A DNA stretch of 64,000 nucleotides from Leptodactylus fallax. Its lineage: Eukaryota > Chordata > Amphibia > Anura > Leptodactylidae. Below the pieces are notes generated by a model. That model was not told the origin of the DNA. It did not search any database and saw only the letters and a program-made list of their open reading frames with translations. The stretch covers positions 372,001-436,000 of the forward strand of contig CAMRHE010000503.1 in assembly GCA_947044405.1 (NCBI GenBank), read 5' to 3'. The translations under genes and the position numbers were made by a program. Position 1 is the stretch's first letter; every line of letters starts with the position of its first letter. Below are positions 60,545 to 64,000 of the stretch, piece after piece.

Positions 60545-61368
60545 TGACAGTGTTAATTCTAAAAGCAGTCCATACATGACAAAATCCAGATTTTCCAGGA
60601 GTGTTGTCCAGTCTAGAACCCCATAGAAAACGTCATCCACATGGAAAGTCAATGTTCAACAACCCTATACGGCAGAACACAAATTCCCCACACTTACAGG
60701 AGACACTAAATTCTCCCATTTTCCACAATGGAGTTTGCAGAAATCTTATCTAAAATAATTTCATTCAGATAAATGAAGCTGGTTTTCAGTTTTAGTTGTA
60801 AGTACTTGAATGCTATGTGTGAATAAACCATGCATTGGTCTGGATCCCACCAGTATATACCCCTAGTGGTTATAGGCACATGGATATGTGATACAGCTGT
60901 GTGCATTGGTCCCTATTATTACTTGCAGAGCCTATTACACGGCCCAGTGATCGGGAACAAGGATACTCTTAGGAGTGTTCGTTTCTGATTATTGACCCAT
61001 GTAATTTTGCAGTTTATGAGTTGTCAAAGGTTTGTCAGCCAATTGCATTTATTTTGTAGTAGAGAAGGTGTAGATTATAAGCAGGCTATCGCCCCAAGCA
61101 AACAGTGATGTGCTACCAATGATCACTGAAGTGAGTAATAGACCGATGCAAGTGAGGGCCGATTAGTGGTTGACCTGCATGGGGCCGTCTAGTATGGCCC
61201 ATATTGGCAAGCTATGATGGCATAGTCAGCTTTTATCTGCTACCAAAAGAAAGGCATTTTGTGTCATGCTAAGCTCATATATCCAATATAATCAGCTGTT
61301 CACTCTGTATTCATACTGAATTTGCAATTTTGGCTGGAGTGTTTCTTTATGCACTTCCTGCATTTAAA
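60545..61368. other. Spacer
   Basis: Unique-looking sequence. Nothing recognised. Confidence 0.4.
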
Positions 61369-61369
61369 A

Positions 61370-61695
61370 TTAAAGGGATTTCGACATCTGTGATCCCCAT
61401 TGATCATCTGTTCTCAGCAGCTAATACTCAGAGAATGAGCAGGAAGCATACAGCGCAGTTCTCTGTGTAGTGGCCAAACCAGGTTTCTGCAGATCAGCTC
61501 CTATTCGCTTGAGTACTGCAGTAATTTGGTTTTGCACAGAAAACAGTACTATCTCCTTCTTGCTCCTCTCTGTGTCTCAGCTGCTGAGAACAGATGATCA
61601 GTGGAGGTGCCAGGTATAAGACTCACCCCACCTGATATTGATGACCCATCCTTAGGATAGGTCATAAATATTTTTAGCATGGAAACCCCTGTATA
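61370..61695. mobile_element. TTAA MITE, family 1 copy d
   Basis: Left ttaaagggatttcgacatct, internal gatccccattgatcatctgt, gatgacccatccttaggata, and right tip ggaaacccct (diverged). Confidence 0.65.
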
Positions 61696-61699
61696 CCAA

Positions 61700-62310
61700 A
61701 GATGCACCATAATTATTCACATCTACATAAGTCTTCTGGCTCAGTGGAAAATAAAATATTCCTGTAGCCCATTTTAGATAGTGGCCAAAATGTCCTGCCA
61801 ATACTTTGTGATTGTATGTTCATCTGTTTCCCATTTAGGGCGTAATACGTATGTGTCTAAAACATGTTGTGGTTATTCTTAGGACCAATAATGGTGGGTG
61901 GGGTGAGCAGAGAAGACCTTTCATCCAGACATACACTGGGGACACCGCAGTAAGAGGCATCTAAGATGACCAGGAGAAGTTATCCCTGGACATTGCCAAT
62001 GACTGGTCCACTGTAGCAGATCAGACTTACTGCTTGAAGAAGTGATGTTTCGATCTCCTTGGATACCAGGAGCCAGTATATAGGGACTGACATGGATGGC
62101 TAATAGGGCTGGGAGTACAGATGTTACACAAACTCCTACTACAGCAAACCACCTCCTGCTCTCAGGGCCAGCTTATCTGCTGCCTGAGGCAAAAATTAAA
62201 ATGGCACCCCTTCACAGGTAATAGGGGGATTATAACCTATGTGGTGGGACCCTTACCTGTGGGGTTGGCACTATTATTGTAATAGTGCCTTAATAGCACC
62301 TCCAAACAAT
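61700..62310. other. Spacer with minisatellite-like units
   Basis: At about 62215-62310 units such as ggcactattattgtaatagt precede hAT-5 and resume after it, so hAT-5 split them. The rest is unique-looking. Confidence 0.45.
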
Positions 62311-62319
62311 AGCTCCCAC

Positions 62320-62591
62320 CAGGGGCGTAACTTGAGGGGGTGCAGAGGGTGCAGTCGCACCGGGGCCCAGGAGCCTTAGGGGGCCCATAAGCACTGGCAT
62401 CAGTATTGAGATTGCAGCTTCCATCCGGCCCATAAGCCAAGGAGACCCACAGATTACCCTAACCACACTAAGGCCGATTAAACTCCTTAGCATCCGTAAC
62501 CATCACTATCAAGAATTCACTGTAGGGATGAGGTAGGGGGCCCCGGACAAAAGATTGCACTGGGGCCCACAAGACTTTAGTTACACCACTG
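62320..62591. mobile_element. hAT-like MITE 5
   Basis: Tips caggggcgtaacttgagggg and gactttagttacaccactg. Flanking octamers gctcccac and ccccccac match at 6 of 8 positions, as expected for an older 8-bp duplication. Confidence 0.7.
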
Positions 62592-63033
62592 CCCCCCACA
62601 TAAGTAACACTATTACCTATGGTAGGTAATATTATTGTAATAATTCCCTAATAGCGGCCCCCACATGTATTAGCCCCCCTCCCCAACATACTGAACACTC
62701 TGCTCTGAATTATAATTATATTGTACTTTTAGATCACTAATGCATTGCTTAGGACCTGACCTAGCACACAGGATGTGTGTATCTGTTATTCTGCTCCAAG
62801 AGCAATGAATCCACGTCCGTGATCTGATGCCTGAGGCGAGATGTTTATCTCATGACAGATGTGGTCCTGCCTGCTCATCTGTTAACCACTTTGATAACAT
62901 GCTTGACAACAAGTGAGATATCACAAGGCATTATGGGAAAGGAGCTGGGGAGCTCATGCGCCCTCTATTGGATGTAACAAATCCTCAATTTGCTTTTGAT
63001 TCACCGAGCCTTGAGACAGCAAAAGGGATTTTA

Positions 63034-63119
63034 GCCAAGCCAATTTCACTTAGCTGCATACAGCGCTGTTTCTGGATCGTTGTCCTTCATCAGTACAGAG
63101 CAAAGTGAATTGGCTGGCT
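63034..63119 (-). ncRNA. Hammerhead ribozyme-like motif 1 (type I)
   Basis: Minus strand: helix I arm, CTGATGA (63087-63093), short helix II ggacaacgatcc, GAAAC (63068-63072), short helix III agcgct, cleavage triplet GTA (63059-63061), then the other helix I arm. The 10.1/11.1 pair is A/A rather than G/C. Confidence 0.6.
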
Positions 63120-63345
63120 TAGTAGGAGGCAATGAGTGGGTTAGGGACAAGAATCTCTCACATTGAGGAGAGCACCAGTAAAGATGTGTAGAGATTTTAA
63201 CTGCCTTTTGCCCTCTACTTAGCATCTACATATCACAAGGCATTATGGGAAAGGAGCTGGGGAGCTCATGCGCCCTCTATTGGACGTAACAAATCCTCAA
63301 TTTGCTTTTGACTCACCGAGCCTTGAGACAGCAAAAGGGATTTTA

Positions 63346-63431
63346 GCCAAGCCAATTTCACTTAGCTGCATACAGCGCTGTTTCTGGATCGTTGTCCTTC
63401 ATCAGTACAGAGCAAAGTGAATTGGCTGGCT
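63346..63431 (-). ncRNA. Hammerhead ribozyme-like motif 2 (type I)
   Basis: Same organisation, 312 bp along; CTGATGA at 63399-63405. Core identical to motif 1. Confidence 0.6.
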
Positions 63432-63657
63432 TAGTGGGAGGCAATGAGTGGGTTAGGGACAAGAATCTCTCACATTGAGGAGAGCACCAGTAAAGGTGTG
63501 TAGCGATTTTAATTGCCTTTTGCCCTCTACTTAGCATCTACATATCACAAGGCATTATGGGAAAGGAGCTGGGGAGCTCATGCGCCCTCTATTGGACGTA
63601 ACAAATCCTCAATTTGCTTTTGACTCACCGAGCCTTGAGACAGCAAAAGGGATTTTA

Positions 63658-63743
63658 GCCAAGCCAATTTCACTTATCTGCATACAGCGCTGTTTCCGGA
63701 TCGTTGTCCTTCATCAGTACAGAGATAAGTGAAATTGGCTTGG
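63658..63743 (-). ncRNA. Hammerhead ribozyme-like motif 3 at palindrome centre
   Basis: CTGATGA at 63711-63717. Helix I here is a perfect 19-bp pair (63661-63679 with 63723-63741), and the long flanking inverted arms extend it. Between core and GAAAC it reads aggacaacgatccg. Confidence 0.6.
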
Positions 63744-64000
63744 CTAAAATCCCTTTTGCTGTCTCAAGGCTCGGTGAGTCAAAAGCAAATTGAGGATTTG
63801 TTACGTCCAATAGAGGGCGCATGAGCTCCTCAGCTCTTTTCCCATAATGCCTTGTGATATGTAGATGCTAAGTAGAGGGCAAAAGGCAATTAAAATCTCT
63901 ACACACCTTTACTGGTGCTCTCCTCAATGTGAGAGATTCTTGTCCCTAACCCACTCATTGCCTCCCACTAAGCCAGCCAATTCACTTTGCTCTGTACTGA

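Larger units (their letters stand above)
62918..64000 (-). repeat. 312-bp tandem repeat turning into an inverted repeat, with ribozyme-like cores
   Basis: Units start at 62918, 63230 and 63542 (period exactly 312). From 63723 to the window end the sequence is the inverse of 63402-63679, so the array turns back on itself around 63701. Each unit has an internal hairpin (aagccaatttcactt / aagtgaattggct) around a hammerhead-like core. Probably long-terminal-repeat-like ends of a Penelope-like or other ribozyme-bearing retroelement. Runs off the right edge. Confidence 0.85.

Noticed and set aside
62918..64000. CRISPR array interpretation of the regular repeats
   Set aside because: Period is 312 bp with no short repeat/spacer structure, and the DNA is vertebrate.

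Overview
The window is vertebrate nuclear DNA, most likely from a neobatrachian (hyloid-type) frog. The repeat content points there: many Tc1/mariner families, TTAA-flanked foldback MITEs, CpG-rich foldbacks, hAT-like elements and GIY-YIG Penelope-like retroelements. Species assignment is inference. The only host gene I can identify is prostaglandin-endoperoxide synthase 1 (ptgs1, COX-1) on the minus strand. Five consecutive coding exons are present, the counterparts of exons 2-6 of the ptgs gene structure: EGF-like exon at 26348-26464, then 18331-18471, 17866-18009, 7944-8125 and 5264-5347. All have consensus splice sites and compatible phases. The remaining catalytic exons lie before base 1. 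The signal-peptide exon should lie above 26464 but I could not find it.

Nearly everything else is transposable elements in ptgs1 introns and upstream DNA. I delimit ten Tc1/mariner copies to the base, or nearly, by terminal repeats and TA duplications. Copies A, B and C are one DD35E family with open transposase frames. D is DD38E. E, F, G, I and J are DD34E types; H is a decayed relative. Nesting is explicit: A sits in an older Tc1 remnant, E in hAT-1, hAT-2 in D, and I in H in G.

Layout. 1-5.3 kb: intron 6 with Tc1-A, hAT-1 and Tc1-E. 5.3-8.1 kb: exons 6 and 5 around a 29-bp minisatellite. 8.1-17.9 kb: intron 4 with foldbacks, Tc1-B, a palindrome and a Penelope-like inverted dimer. 17.9-18.5 kb: exons 4 and 3. 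18.5-26.3 kb: intron 2 with Tc1-C and the Tc1-D/hAT-2 nest. 26.5-39 kb: an L2-like LINE, Tc1-F and the G/H/I nest. 39-43 kb: a composite of foldbacks inside hAT-3. 43-62 kb: L1-like and CR1-like remnants, hAT-4, a TTAA foldback, Tc1-J, SINEs and hAT-5. 62.9-64 kb: a 312-bp tandem array that turns into an inverted repeat and carries hammerhead-ribozyme-like cores.

The most noteworthy signals are the hammerhead-like array at the right edge, the Penelope-like inverted dimer with a 12-bp target duplication, foldback elements whose arms carry outward-facing splice-donor sequences, and hAT-like elements that contain a ~31-bp minisatellite and a ~40-bp palindrome.
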